Of a stretch of DNA of 64,000 nt, positions 11,232 to 25,600 are shown in pieces (the stretch's first letter is position 1; the number at the start of each line of letters is the position of its first letter). Below the pieces are notes generated by a model. The model had not been told where the DNA came from, ran no database searches, and was given only the letters and a program-made list of their open reading frames with translations. The stretch spans positions 6,012,001-6,076,000 of the forward strand of contig JAFCIZ010000001.1 of NCBI GenBank assembly GCA_017871115.1, in the 5' to 3' direction. The DNA comes from Cunninghamella blakesleeana. Its lineage: Eukaryota; Mucoromycota; Mucoromycetes; Mucorales; Cunninghamellaceae. The translations under genes were made by a program, and so were the position numbers.

Positions 11232-12552
11232 TTAAAAATCAGAGAAAAGAGCAGAAGTTTGAATAATATCCACTAAAGCATCAGAAGATAGTTTTTTTGA
11301 ATAAAATTCATTAAGAAATGATAAAGTAGGTGTAATTGGCGTATGTTCCATGGATGAAATAGAAGAAATACTTGATGATGTAGAGCAAGAATATGAAGTA
11401 GGGGTATTATTAGTAGAGAAAACGTCAGTATAATCTAAAATAGTTTGTGTCATTGAACTAGATGCTTGAATACATTGAGTATAAATATTTAAAGAGGATG
11501 ATTTTAAAATATCCTTCTTCTTCTTTTTTAATAATAATGCTGATGACATAGGAGGTTGGTTACATAAAAAGGTTTTACATTCCATGATTCTCCATTTTAA
11601 CTCTGGCAAGGAAATACGATGAGAAGGGTCTAAACAAAATATACGTTGTAAAATATCATCCATTTCTGTAGAGATAGTTGGAAGAATTGTAGTAAAAAAA
11701 GTTTTAGGCTGTTGAGTATAAGCTGCAAAAGTGTGATCTTCCATATGAGCTTGTCGCCATGGATTTCTACCAGTTACGAGATTAATTAATATAATTCCAA
11801 GACTCCATATATCATTTTGTTGGGTTCCATATACATTGGTTGTTCTATTGTTACGAACTACACCAGTTTGACATTCTATTACGATTTTAATTTTTTTTAA
11901 AAAAAAAAAAAAAAAATTGAGATTGAATTCTTTCCCTTTTAATTTTTTAATTTATTTTTTTTCTAAAAATGTATATTATTTTACCTGGTGAAAAATAAAA
12001 AGTAGAGCCACAACCAAGGTCAGCAGAAACAGCTTGGGTTGTAGCCAAACCAAAATCAGCCAATTTAACTTTAAGTTGATCAAATAACAAGATATTTTCA
12101 GGTTTTAAATCACGGTGACTGACACCCTTTTGATGACAATGTTGGACGGCCTCCAATATTTGTATAAAGATTTTTTTGATAGTATGGTTATGACCAACAA
12201 TGTTATATTTATTTTTAGTAATAGCAGAAAATAAGTCACCGCAAGTAGCATAATCCATGATCATAAATATATTACCATCTTCTTGAATCACTTTTTTTAA
12301 AGAAACAATATTAGGATGGCTAGTAACTTTGGCATGTATATTGATTTCATTTTGATAAACAGCGGTATTGTTATTATTACTTGAGGAAGAGGATATTAAT
12401 TTGACCGCAATATCGGTGTTACTTTTAATATGCTTTCCGCTATAGACGACTCCATATGCACCAACACCAAGTACAGATAGTAATTGAATGGATTTATTAT
12501 CAATATATTTATGAAGTAATAATTCAGGCTGATCGAATGGATTAAATGACAT
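11232..12552 (-). CDS. Ser/Thr protein kinase, Ran1/Pat1-like
   Basis: Two exons, 12552-11985 and 11875-11232, give 403 residues. Kinase landmarks: glycine loop GVGAYGVVY at 29-37, ATP-binding Lys51 in IAVKLI, catalytic HRDLKPEN with Asp148, DFG at 166-168, activation segment STFYFSPE spanning the intron, then YGTQQNDIWSLGIILINLVTGRNPW. The VGAYGVVY loop, the FYFSPE segment and the short C-lobe resemble fungal Ran1/Pat1 and Vhs1/Sks1 kinases that control meiosis or nutrient responses. The C-terminal 120 residues are Ser/Thr-rich and unconserved. Kinase activity is well supported; the subfamily is by resemblance. Confidence 0.85.
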
Positions 12553-12598
12553 GGTAATTATATTTATATTATTATTATTATTTATATGTATGTAATTT

Positions 12599-12630
<32 letters not shown>

Positions 12631-12649
12631 GATATAGATATAGATATTT

Positions 12650-12684
12650 GTATGTATGTATGTATGTATGTATGTATGTATATG
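12650..12684. repeat. (TGTA)n microsatellite
   Basis: About nine uninterrupted tetranucleotide units, next to (TA)n and (GATATA)n tracts, upstream of the kinase gene. Confidence 0.9.
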
Positions 12685-12921
12685 ATTCTAGTATTTTTAT
12701 TATTTATATAAATAAATATATAAATATATTATATTTTATTTTATAATATTAGGTAATAATAATTATAATAAAAAGAAAAGGAAAGGAAAAGTAGAAAGAG
12801 AGAGAAAAAAAGAGAATGGATTTTTTTTTATAATTTTATACTTTATTTTTATTGTGGAGACTTGAAAGGAGTATTTTTTTTTTTTTTTTTTTTTGTGGCC
12901 ATGAGGCACTATTTCTATACA

Positions 12922-12975
<54 letters not shown>
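12922..12975. repeat. (AAT)n microsatellite
   Basis: About eighteen AAT units; translates as poly-Asn or poly-Ile in spurious frames. Confidence 0.92.
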
Positions 12976-14123
12976 CATTATGCTAATTATACAAATATAT
13001 ATATATATATATATAAAGAATTGCCTTTGTTCATTTTATTATAGGAGAACAAAGAATATAAGAATAAAATAATGATCATATTTTTATACAAATATATACA
13101 GTCCGTGTACTTTTTAACGATGATGATGATAATATCTCTACCTTTTTCCCCTTCCCTCTCTCGTTCTTATGACCACTCCCTTTTAAAATAAGATATTGAA
13201 AGGAATCATTACATAAAAGAGGATATTTGAAGCAAGGAATAATTTTTAAAAAGGAATGACTAAAAGAGTGAAAAATACAATTCACCACCCCTTATATATA
13301 TAATAGTATATGAGGCTAAAATAAAAAAAAAATATATAAACCGAATTGTAACAAACATTCATAAAGTAAATCTCCCTTTTACTCACTCCGTTCTTCTCCT
13401 TTATAATATTCTTAAATTCTTATTATTTCTTGGTCCTTTTTTTTTTAAAAAAAAAAAATGAAAACCATTCTTTCTTTAAAAAAAGAAAAAAAGTATATCA
13501 CTCTTTATATAAATCAACCATTATTCCAAAATAAATAAATATTTCTGATTTCAAACATTCTCAAGCTGTAAACAAATACGATTACTTTTTCTTAATAAAT
13601 AATAATTATAAACGTTGATGAAAGAAATAACGAATCTCATTGTTTGATTGCTCCTTTTAGTAAATCGACTTTAACCTATCTATCCCTTGGAGAAAAAAAA
13701 ATGATTTTGAGCTTATTTTTTTTTTTTGCATTTTTATTTCCTTTTTAAGTTCTCGCCTTTTTGTGATCGCGTGGTTTATTTTTATTGTTTAGTTCAAATA
13801 ATAATAATAAAATAAAAAATCAAGTTTTTTTTTAATATAAAAAAAAAAGGTTCTTTTTTGTATGAATAGTAAATAATAATAATTAATTTAATAAAGAAAG
13901 AAAAAAAAAAAAAAGAAAAATGATAATGAATATCTGGGAAGAGCAGTAAAGCTGTATTTATTTTACCTGAGCTTTTTTTTCTTTTTTTGTCCAATCTCCT
14001 TTTTTTATATTATTACTTAAAAATAAAAAACCCAAATAATGGAATACTTTTTTAAAACTCTATTTCATTTTCCAAATAGATATATATATATAATTGTACG
14101 TAAAGAGGTTTCCACTTTATTTT

Positions 14124-14135
14124 TTTCGGCCGAAA
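14124..14135. promoter_or_regulatory. Perfect 12-base palindrome TTTCGGCCGAAA
   Basis: GC-rich centre in AT-rich surroundings, about 400 bases beyond the TRAP-alpha stop. Possible protein-binding site; no role shown. Confidence 0.25.
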
Positions 14136-14545
14136 TGATCAAGGATTAAGGATTAAACTAATTCCTTGAAAGTATAAAAAGGCAAAAAAAAAAAAACTCC
14201 TATTGCATGGCAGCACAAACATTATTCCCCAATTTTTGCCTTTACCTATTTTAGATATTCTTTATACTTCATTAAAAATAGTATTTTATTAAAAATGATA
14301 TATATATGTATAAAAATAGTATATATACTTGAATTAAATAAACTTTTTTTTGTATGTTCCCTCCAATAAATAATAAACTAAACTAACTAATAAAATCATG
14401 TTCCTTTTTTATTTATTTATATATCTATGTATATCATTCAAAATTGGTTGATTCATCTTTTAATAATGCCTTTTTTTTGTATTTTGTATTTTGTTATTGT
14501 TGTTATTGATATCGTTTGATGAATTAGTCAGGATTCATTTTTTTT

Positions 14546-16162
14546 TTATTTACGAGTGGATGCATTTCTTTTCTTAACGCGAGGGGATTGCTTAGGGCTT
14601 TGGTTTTTAAGGTGGTGATCAGGGATCCAGGATTCATCCAACACCAATTGACCTTTATTATCACGGTGAGTAGGTTGTTCGACAGGTTCAGCTTTCTTGG
14701 CCTAGAGAAATATATATATATAATATAAATTTAAAAAAATGAATTTATTTATAAACTTATTATTTTATATATAAATATAATCCAACTTACAGTAGTCTTC
14801 TTTTTGTTACCACCAAAGAATGCTTCACGAATAATATATGCTACACCTAAAGCACCAGCTCCCAAAACAATGTAAAGGAAGATACTGTTTTCAATAAAAT
14901 AATACAAATAATAATTATGTATTAATTAATCTTGTAAGCAAAATTAAAATTTTAATTATTGTCTCTGTTTTTTATATTTTAAAAAAAGAAAACTTACAGT
15001 TGAGGATCAAGGAAGGAGGTTTCAGGGTCAGTAATAGTAACAGTTCCACTATAGCCTACAACACGGATAATTTTTTCCTGTATGTATAAAAAAATAATAA
15101 TAGCAATGCATATTGATTATTATTTGAATGGATGTTTTTAAATGTATAATAATACATGCATTGCCTATTTAATAACGATCCTTTTTTATACTTACACCAG
15201 CCAATAAATCAACAAATAATTTCAATGAGAGTTCTCCAGGTGCAAATTCAGAATAGAATGAATAAGGTACATCAACAGTGGCTTCAGAAGCAACTTGAAC
15301 ATCATAACGAAGACCAGTTAACTAAAATAATAAGAGAGTAGTAACAACGATAATGATAATAATAATCGTTAATATGTTTGTCTTTTTTTATTTAATCGTC
15401 ATATACATCATTTTCATTTTTATATAATCAAAATTATATACATATTATTCAAACTTACATTACGAATAATCTTAGATTCATCATCGACAAGAGAAAGTTG
15501 ACCAGAGACAGCTAAAACAGCAGCATTAGAAGCATCTTTATTAGTTAAAGTTAAAATAACCTTGTTTTTTTGACCGTTAACAATTACTATATATTTTAAT
15601 AAAATAAAAATAATATATATACATTTAATCATCATATAATATATATTCAATATAAACTCTTGTTAATAATAATAACAATAACAGTAAAAATATCCAGCTT
15701 TTTTCTTTATATATTTATAACTTACAACCAAATGGATTATCAGGGAATTGGGCAACTACTTCAATATTAGCAGGTTCTTCTTTGACTTCAGTTTCTTGGG
15801 CAAAAACTATTATTATTTAAATAAATGTTTAGATTTATTAGTTAATTAGTTTCAAATACGTATATATATAATCATATATGTTTTTGATATGTTCAATCTA
15901 TATATATTTATAAATATTCTATTACATCCTTTTCTTTCCCTTTTCTCCTCTCCTTTCTCTTTGCCATCTCTTTTATTCTTATATTCTCTCGCTCTCCTTT
16001 AATCTTAATATTTCTACCAAACAATCTAATCTATCGCCCCTCTTTATATTAAATATATATTATTATTATTAGTATTACAGTTCATACATCTATGTGTGAC
16101 TTACCAAAAGTAGTTGCTAATACAAGTAATAATAAGGTCCAAAAAGAAGCGAGTTTAGCCAT
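14546..16162 (-). CDS. SSR1: Translocon-associated protein alpha subunit (TRAP-alpha/SSR1)
   Basis: Seven exons: 16162-16105, 15806-15726, 15586-15459, 15321-15196, 15077-14998, 14884-14791, 14701-14546, joining in frame to 240 residues. TRAP-alpha is an ER membrane partner of the Sec61 channel. Residues 1-23 are a signal peptide (FWTLLLLVLATTFGVFAQ). The lumenal domain starts with an acidic stretch and contains NPFGLIVNGQKNKV, the family hallmark, and PYSFYSEFAPGELSLKLF. One helix at about 165-182 (FLYIVLGALGVAYII) is followed by a basic cytosolic tail ending KKRNASTRK. The protein is absent from budding yeast, so its presence fits an early-diverging fungus. A CAGCGCG-like element lies about 120 bases upstream of the start. 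Confidence 0.9.
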
Positions 16163-16512
16163 TTATATATATTAAAGCAAGGGAAATAAAAATAATAAAA
16201 AGGTGGAAGAAAAGAAAAGAGGGTAGAAAAAAAAAGAAAATTAAATAAATAAAATCAAAATAGCGCAATTCCATTTAACGCGCTGGCAAATATATGTTGG
16301 TTTACTATTCGTCCAATTTTTTTTAAAAAACATCGGATTTTTAAATTAAATAAAAATTAGGTTTATGTATTTATTTATATATATATATAACCTGATATAT
16401 ATATTTAAAGTGAATAAATAATAAATAAAATAAATAAAGATGTATAAATAAATAAATAATTGAATAAATAAATAAAGAATAATAATTAAGTATTTTTTTA
16501 AATGATAATATT
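16163..16512. promoter_or_regulatory. TRAP-alpha promoter region / neurofibromin 3' flank
   Basis: 350 bases. On the TRAP-alpha side are a T8A6 tract and CATCGGATT near 16331, and a GC-rich patch AACGCGCTGGC near 16278-16288. The remainder is AAATA repeats. Confidence 0.45.
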
Positions 16513-19500
16513 CTATGAAGTAATTCTATCCAAAAGTTTACTAGCTAACTCTGCGTTGACAAAATAATTTGTGTTACTTGCTCCAAATGTTGGATCACCC
16601 AAAGCTGAAAATCCTAATTCTTCTAAATATGACTTTTGGCTTCTTCTACTTGCAGGATTGGATATACTTTTTTCAGCACAAGCATTCATTAATAAATTCT
16701 TTACAGCGTCTAATACAGCATGATTTTGACTACTTATCATTATTTGATTCATTTTTGGTAAAAGTGATTCGTATCTATTATTCAAAATAATAAAAACAAT
16801 AGTAATAGTAAAAAAAATATATATCATGTCAATAAAAATGTACGTCTATTATATTTCTTAATCCATTTGCTTTTTTCCCTTGTTCTGCCTTTTTTTTTCA
16901 TTTTCTATTTTCTTACATTAATGAGAATACTTCAGGTACAGCTATAGCAGCTTCTGATAAGAAGGAGTATAAAAACACACGTTCCATATCAGTTTCTGAA
17001 GAGTTTAAAATATTCATTAAAGTAGAGACCAATAAGAGAGCTGTGGTATTGTTTGGAATTTCCAGCGTATCAAATAGTCTTACATAAGCCGATCCAAACT
17101 CTAAAGCATCTAAATCAATATCATCAATTCCTGCTAACCTTAATAATTCTCTTAAAGCACCATCTTGTGCAGCAAAAGGTAATAATCCAGCAAAATAGCC
17201 CAAAGTGCCAGCTTCTACCACATTTTGCTCTTTCGATCGTTTGGATTCAATTTCTAAAAAGCTAGTCAAGCATTGGAAGACAAGATCACTTGGTTCACTA
17301 TATTTCACCCCCTTTAATAAGATACCTGCTAATGCAAATGAAAAGTTTGTATAAAAGGATACGCCAGTGGCTTTATCAAGTTCCAAAGCAACATCAGCAT
17401 AAGACTGTCGTACTTCCATCATCACTTCCTTTACAGACCGTTGAGCAAAATATTTTCTAGCATCTAATGTACGAAGTACGGATTGTAAGAACTTTGTGGC
17501 CGTTGAAAAGATTGCCGGGTGTCCCATTTGAACTAATGCTACGGCGAGCCAAAACATAGGCTGCATATATTGTGAATCACGAGGTAAACTGGCAATAATG
17601 TTGGTTAAACACATCATAATACTGGTAATCAAACTAGGGTCTGTATCGTTAAAAATGGCTAACGCTCCACGCATGGCTACTAAAATTTGATACATTAAAT
17701 CATCATCTACTTCTTCTTGTGCAAGGCATCCAAGAACTACAAATGACCTAGGTTGAATAGCAGGGTTAAATTGAAAAGCTGTACTTGCTACAAGACCCAT
17801 CCATCGTGCACGCCATACATTTGAGGTATCTATATATTTTTATAAATGTACATTTAAAAAAAAAGTAATAAAATTAAATAAAACAATCAAAAAATAAATC
17901 CATAGATAGATATGACAAAAATTATTATTAAAAAAATACATGTATATATCTATCACCTGTATTAAGAGCTCCGGCTGCTAATACTTCCAAAAGTACCCGA
18001 ACTATACTTTCCAAGGAACTTAAATTAATCATTTCATGAGATATAGTTGTAGAATCAGTAGTAATAGTAAAAGCATTGGCACGGGTTTTTAAAAGTCCAA
18101 AATGGTGCCTAGTGTCTCCATCGCATACTTCATTCAAAAGATATCTAAGTTTACTTCTATTTTCTTCAGGTAAAGATCGGTTTGTACAAAGAGTATGAAT
18201 AATATTAACAACTAATTCATGTACCGTTGTACATATTAAAGGTGAACCAGTGCAAACAAGTAATGAAACAATATGGAATATTTCAGGTAAATAAGGTGTC
18301 ATGGGTGTTGATATATTAAATGAAAGCATTAATAAAAACCGTAAGAGCACCGCAATTTCAGTCCAAGCAGGGCAATCAGCTAATGATTTAAATGGTCTTG
18401 TTGATGATCGTTGAATTGCCTATTATAAAATAATAAAATAACAATAAAAGTTAATAATTAATTCTTAATCAAACATATATATATATATGATTATACTTAT
18501 ATTTTTTTTTTTACTTACACGCCGTAATCTATTGATAACTTTCCCTCTAACTGCGACACTAGCCATGGTAACAATAGTATCACCTAATGCTTCAGCTTCA
18601 GGGGATGCAACACCCTTTTCTATAGAATATTGTATTAGTATATCTAAAACAGGATTAATCAATTCATCGACTTCGCTAATAGCACCCCAAACTCTTGCTT
18701 GTACATGCTTATATGTCTATTATTATTAATATTAATATTTTTTTAAAAAAAAGTCAAGTAAAAAAAAAAGAATAAATAAAAGTGTTTACTAATGGATATA
18801 CTTGTATGCATATATATACAATATTAAAAAATAAATAAATAAAAAATTATATACCTCTTGTTTATCAAGTGTTATTTCGATAAGCAAACGTAATATGTCC
18901 TTCACTTTTGTTAATCCATCCTCATGCTCACTAGCACGACAAAATCTGGCCAAGTTTTTCAACCACGGTGACATATAATCCAAACATAGGAGTCTCATTT
19001 TATGGTTTGATTTTTTATAACCATCAACACATTCTTGAATAAATTCAAAAGTAAGATGAGCTTCAGTTATTGCTAAACTATTATTGATGGATGCAATAAA
19101 TGCTGTATTATTTTCAGGAATACAAAGATCTAAAGAATAATAAGTATTTTATAAAAGTAAATAAGTATATAAATAATAATAATAATACAAGTTTTTTGGT
19201 AAATATTTTTTTTATAATAGTTTATATTTGTATATGTATATTTATGTAATTACCTTTTGCTAATAAGAGTTGGTTTCCAGTGTCAAAACGAAAGAAGGTG
19301 TTTAAAGAAAAGAGTAGATTATATGCAGATAAACGTAAGTTAGGGTCATCACTACCAAGGTTGAGTAATGCCATATTCAATAACCTTCCAGGTACATCGT
19401 TAGGTCTGATAGCTCTATCATTCATTTCACCATGGCGTGTTGCTTCATATCGCTTTTTATTTTGAATGAATTGCTAAAATGAAAATAATAAAACAAAAAT

Positions 19501-19560
19501 ATGCATTAAATTCAATTATAAAATTATTATTTACTTTTTTTTTTCATTTCTAATCTTTTC

Positions 19561-19615
<55 letters not shown>

Positions 19616-22600
19616 AATTACTTCTACAATAGCATCACGTTTAGGGCTAGAGAATGCAGTCAAAGTTTTTCCATTGTCATGTTTAATAACTAGCTCACTA
19701 GTACTATTACTTTTAGACGATGGTAAGGAATATACTTCATCAACATCAGATATATGGTATATATCATTGAGCTTTGTATTAAGGCTAAAGAAGATTTCTT
19801 GTTCACGTACCTATTATAATACATATTTATTATCAATATGATTAAATTAAAACAAATTATAGTTTGGCTGTTGATCTCATTCTATTCTCTTTCGTTGTAT
19901 TTTATTTTTATCTATATTACCGTTATCACTTGTAAATGTTCTTCAGTAACACGTACAACCACAGGGATTCTAATATTCATTGTAACAATTTTTGATACAG
20001 GAGAGAATGAAGTTCCAATTTCTTTTTCAAGCTCATCTAAAATAGAGTAGCAAAGGGTAAAAATAATAAAAAAAAGTAATAATAGTTAGTTGATTAATAG
20101 TTGTTGTTATTGTAATTTTTTTTCTTTTTCCAGCCATATATAAATATCGATATCTTAACTTACAAGACGATTTTGGTAGATGAACTTCAGAAGGAGCAAT
20201 ATGATCATGTAATTCAGATAACTTAATGGCAAAGTGTGTCTTTTTTAATAATCTATTTGTAATTTTGAGTGGAATTTTACGAATATACCTTTGAAGATGG
20301 CTGTTTGGATTAAAGATATGGAAGTATACAAGATTTTCATTTAATTCTTGGAATATAAGCTGCAAAAAAGTGTTCATCCAATGGACTGGTATTTCATTTA
20401 TTGGACTCATTCGTGTTGTATCAAAAACTATATCAAAAGGTTTATCGATAAATGGTTCCATAGCCTATTGTATATATATATATATATATATATAAAATGT
20501 AAATAAATAAATAATGAAAATAGCATTCCAGCATATATATGGTGATTCTTTTTTTTTTTTTTTTTTTTTTTTACAACTTACATTAAGCATATAAAATATA
20601 AGTAATTCAAAATCAACATCTGGTGTCAATAAGTGAGCAATAATGTAAAAAACAGGATTTCCAGCACGACTGACACCACGTTGATATACTGCATTCAAAG
20701 ATCGTATAGATGATACATCGCGTTTGATATGACGTCGTACAAATTCACTATAGTCATGATTGTTTCTAGTAGGATGATGTTTATGTGAAGTCACTTCCTC
20801 TTGAGCAATAGCGGTTGAAGGTCTACCAAGTTCTGCAAGTATTTTAACAAGTTGATCCAAAGTTGATTTCCATTGCATTGATGATTGTTGCTTTGTACCG
20901 TTGCCATTTTGAATACTATTCAATCTTGTTCTTCGGCTTGATAAGTCTCTTGATATTCTATCTAAATTATCATATAAGTAACGATGTAGTTGCTCATATG
21001 TATGTTGCTCTAATAAAATTGGCTGTAAATCCGCAGATTTTCCATCATCAGAGTAAACACTACTATTATTACTATCTGTTCTTTTCATTGCATAAGTTTT
21101 ATTTGATAGTTGTGAAGATTGTGATACTGATTGTGATATTCCTTGCTTTTGAGATATTTCACGTAAAAATGTTGTAACTTTGTAAATATTGTTAGTCAAA
21201 AAGTCATTAAGTACTACCAAATGAGTATCTTTAGATCCAAATAAAACATTGTTTGATAAATTTTGAATGATTCGGTTGGCTTGAAGTATGATTTTCCGAA
21301 CGTTCCTATTTCTAGGGATAGAGTCGTTAGGAAAATAATGTTTTTCAGGTGTTAAAGTGGCAACACAAAATAGTCTAAGGAATACAAATCCACCAACAGC
21401 AGTATATTTAGATTCTGGATATCTTGTACGCACTGATTCAACAATCATGTAAAGTTGTTCACGGAAATCTCTATATATAAAATAAAAAACAAATAATTTA
21501 TTAGAAGTTTAATAATATTCTTCTATAATATATATTTAAATATGTGTAGGAAAAAATTCAAATAAAATAAATGACTCTTATAAATTACCTTGGAGCTTTA
21601 CTAGCCGATGAGCATATAGCATTTAAAAGAATATCTGTCACACGAATAATATTTTGCCTATTTTTACTGATTGTTTCTGTTGTTGAGAGCCTTTGAGGAT
21701 TCAATTCCCATGTGAGATGTTCTTCAGGTAATGAATTGATGGCTACTAAGGCAGGATATAGTGTTTGTAATACATATTCAGTACAAAGTTGTGAAGCAGC
21801 GCCAGAGAGTAATTGCGTAGTCATTGTTGTACCACGGAAAAGGGCAGATTCAGATTCTAATTTTATATGTATATAAATTCGAATATTAAAATGAGTATTA
21901 ATATTAAAGTTAGAAATGATATTTAATTAAATGTATACTATTATATCGATATTATATATTAGTATTATACCTGCTGTTCTAACTTCTTTATCAATTACAT
22001 GCTTCATCAAAGGAATTAATTTATTATTGGCTGAGAAACATTTAATTAGTACTTTTGCAACGTCTGCTGTATCTACTGTTGGGCATACATGGCATAATGA
22101 TAAGGCAATTTCCAAATCAGATTCGACTAATAACTAATTAAATATACATATACATATAAATATATATATATATATATATAGTCAGTTATTATTGATATCA
22201 CTGATATTGCTTTTTCATTCTTTCAACCTTTTCAAATCATTATATGTAATTTTATATTTAAAAATAAAAATATGTGGACTTACATTTAAAAGTTTTTCAT
22301 AGCGACTATTCATGGCATTTTCAGCTAAAGAGTCAAACTCTGTACCTTGATAAAGTATGTTTGTAAGCACTTGAATAAATGCAGTTCTTATAAATAAATC
22401 TTCGTTATATGCACCAAGTGCTAAGGTATGTTTTAATCCAATATCAACATTTGCACTGAGAAGGTTAGACATAGCTAGTATTGCATTTTCCTTTAATATA
22501 ATAAGATCTGGATCGGTGGACTAGTAAAAAATAAAAAAATAAAAATAAATAAAATTGGTATAGTAATAATAATTTGAATAAACATACATGATCGTTTGGT

Positions 22601-25600
22601 GAAATCTCATCCCCTTTCTTATTTGACTTGTTAGATTTCTATATAATACACACACACACACACACGCACACACACACACATATATATATATATATCTATT
22701 TAGTCTATGCTTGATATTCCTTGTGTATATATATGTAGCTCCATTTATTTATTATATATTAATTACCTCATCGCTTCCACATCGATTTAACACCTTTGTA
22801 AAGAAAGTAATGTATTTGAAAAACATGCGAGATTTTGATTGAAGAGTGTCTACTTCATGGTCTGTAGATAAACTTTGGATTGGTAGCTGCTTTGATAAAG
22901 TGGCTATTGTCTTGATACAAATTAAATCCAAGTCTTGTAACATTTTTTCACTTCTTTGAGTAGCTAGTTTTCCGGAGATAGAAGTAGGTGAATTCTTATT
23001 TCCTGCTTGCTATTTATATTAGCAAATAAAAAAGAAAGAGAAAGGGAAAGAGAAAGAGTTTTTAAAAAAAAATTAGAATAATTTATATTTTTAAATTATA
23101 AAAAAAATTACCAAGGAGAAATCGGTTGTCCATTCCATTAAGGTTTCTAAAAGACGATTTCTTAACCATGTTTCATTTCCAATAATGATTTGATCTTTTT
23201 TTAAAATCATCCCTTCAAGTAAATGACAAAAATTAATTTTCATACGAGTTGTAGCATAACTTGGTTGTAATCCATTAATATAAATAACAAAATGGGTGAT
23301 AAGAGTGCCGAAATTAATATTAATCATAAAATGCATTTCACCAACAAGTCGGTCCAAGATTAATTTTAATATAGAAATAGATTGTTCCACAAATAATGAT
23401 TTTGTTGGTCCACATAATGGTTCACCATCAGTATTGAAAAACTTGGACAATGCTGATTCTAGATGCCTTGATAATATGGCAAATAATGAGGGTGCTAAAT
23501 CATTTCCTAACGCATCCTTTGCACCTTCTCTTACTACAACATTATCAGCTGTTAAAAGTTCTATCATTTCACCAATGAAGATTTCTACCATCACTGCCGG
23601 TTCATTATGTACTTGTTGAGGCTGACCTTTTGTATTTGCTGTCGATGATGATGGTAACGATGAATCATTATGCATGGTTCCAATGGATGAGGAATTATGT
23701 GATGTATTTTTATCCGATTTTAAACAACAACCACCTAAAGCAGCTAAAAATCCAGTGTAATTTTGCCAAAGAGCTTGTTTTTCTTCATCTACCTCTAATC
23801 GACCAATAGGTGCTAAAGGTTTTGTAGGCGAACGCAATTTTTCATGACGATTTGGTGAGACTTTTTTAATACTTGATTGCTGGTCAGAGCTATTACTATT
23901 ATTATTGTTATTGTTATTATTATTGCCATTGTTATTATCGTCCAAGGCATGCTCTCCAAATTTATAAATAACCTTTGTTAACACTTTCCATCTGATCCAT
24001 CCTTCTTCCCATGCTGCCATTACACCAGGCGTTGAATATTCTAATGCTCGTAAGTATTTTCGAAGTCGTTTTTGTTGAGCCTTACGCCCAAACATGAACT
24101 GTGTGTCGTTTTGTGATACCAATTCAGTAAAAATGTTTAAGTTGGGTAGTAGTGTGATATGTACAGCTGGGTTAACGCTATCTTCTTCAACCATACTAAT
24201 TTCTTTACATAGATATGAGAGACAATCGCGTGCTGTTGAGCAAACATCTGGGTTAGTTGAGCAAAATGATATTAAACAAGCAATTTCCAATGCTACAGAT
24301 GACTTTAATCTTTCTTTGCTTTCCAATCCAACATTGATGTAATCCTATGTTTTATATAAATATATGTAATAATAACAATAACAATAATAATTAATCATTG
24401 AATCATACATAAATTACGTCATAATTTTAAAAAAAAATGAAAAGAAAATAAACTTACCAAGTGTTTTTGTAAAAAGGCATTACGTGCTTCTAGTAAACTT
24501 GATAACAACTTCAATGTATACTGTGTTCCATCATCATTTTGTTTAATATCTAAGATTTGTCGAGCCAAACAAAAAATGACTTGTGAAGAAACGTACCAAA
24601 AATTTGTGACTAAATTTGAAGGAGATCCCCACATCATCATACTATCAAGACTGTGTAAAAAGATTAAGCTTTCTGATGCTGAAATACGAATGGTTGAATC
24701 ATTATGTTGAGATAAATTGGCTAACCCTACTAAAAATAAACTAAATTTTTCTAAAACTCTCTGATCGTCATTATCCTATAATAGTATATGTATTTGATAT
24801 ATGGGATAATTAACATGATTTTAGTATCTACACAAAACAGTATAGTGTAATATATTATAATCTAATTTAATATAAAATAATCATTTGCTTACCAATATTG
24901 GACAAAGTGGTGCTGTTTTAAAGAGTTGCATCAAGTTTAAAATCATATTAGTATAATCAATTATTAGTAATGGAGATGATTTGTGTATTTGACGAGCTTG
25001 AAAATCAGGGGAAATAGCATCTATGAAAAAAACGAAGAGATGTGGAACCAAAGGGGCATAGATAGCCATAGCACTTGGGCGCCAAGGTACATGGAATTTA
25101 TCTTGTACTAAATGCAGAGCAGCTTTGATGATGGATTGTTTAAAAATAAGAGGTGTTCCTTCTTTGAAATAAGCTGGCAACAATGACTTGATGACTGATT
25201 CAGAATTTTGTTGTAAACGAACCAAAAAAAAATCGGTAAATAATTGTTGATATTCGACCGTATAATTGGAGTGTGTGTCCGTATTAGCAGGTGATTCAGC
25301 TATTTTCCATATTTTTTCATTTAATTCATCCTCAACATCTGTTGTAATATGTCGAAGGATGGACTCTTCTCCACTGGGTACAAATGTTGATGCTTTACAT
25401 AAATCTACATAACAAACTGCTGCAAGTTCTGCTGTACGCGAACTTTGTAACGATGACCGTAATGTTCCTAAAAAGCTGGACTATTTTATAAATATTATGA
25501 ATAAAAAAAGAAAGATATACATACTCGATATAATTATCTAAAAGCAATTTTTTTTTTTAAACATTTTTAATTCTTTGTTTTTTTGTTTAAAGGATATACA

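Larger units (their letters stand above)
12553..14545. promoter_or_regulatory. Two-kilobase intergenic region, kinase promoter side to TRAP-alpha 3' end
   Basis: No credible gene. It contains (TA)n, (TGTA)n and (AAT)n microsatellites, a T10A12 tract near 13437-13458, a CT-rich block at about 13370-13440 and the perfect palindrome TTTCGGCCGAAA at 14124-14135. Open frames at 13076-13288 and 13794-13994 have no recognisable content. A noncoding transcript cannot be excluded. Confidence 0.5.

Noticed and set aside
12763..13044. Poly-Ile and poly-Asn frames over the (AAT)n repeat
   Set aside because: These are translations of a microsatellite in both strands.
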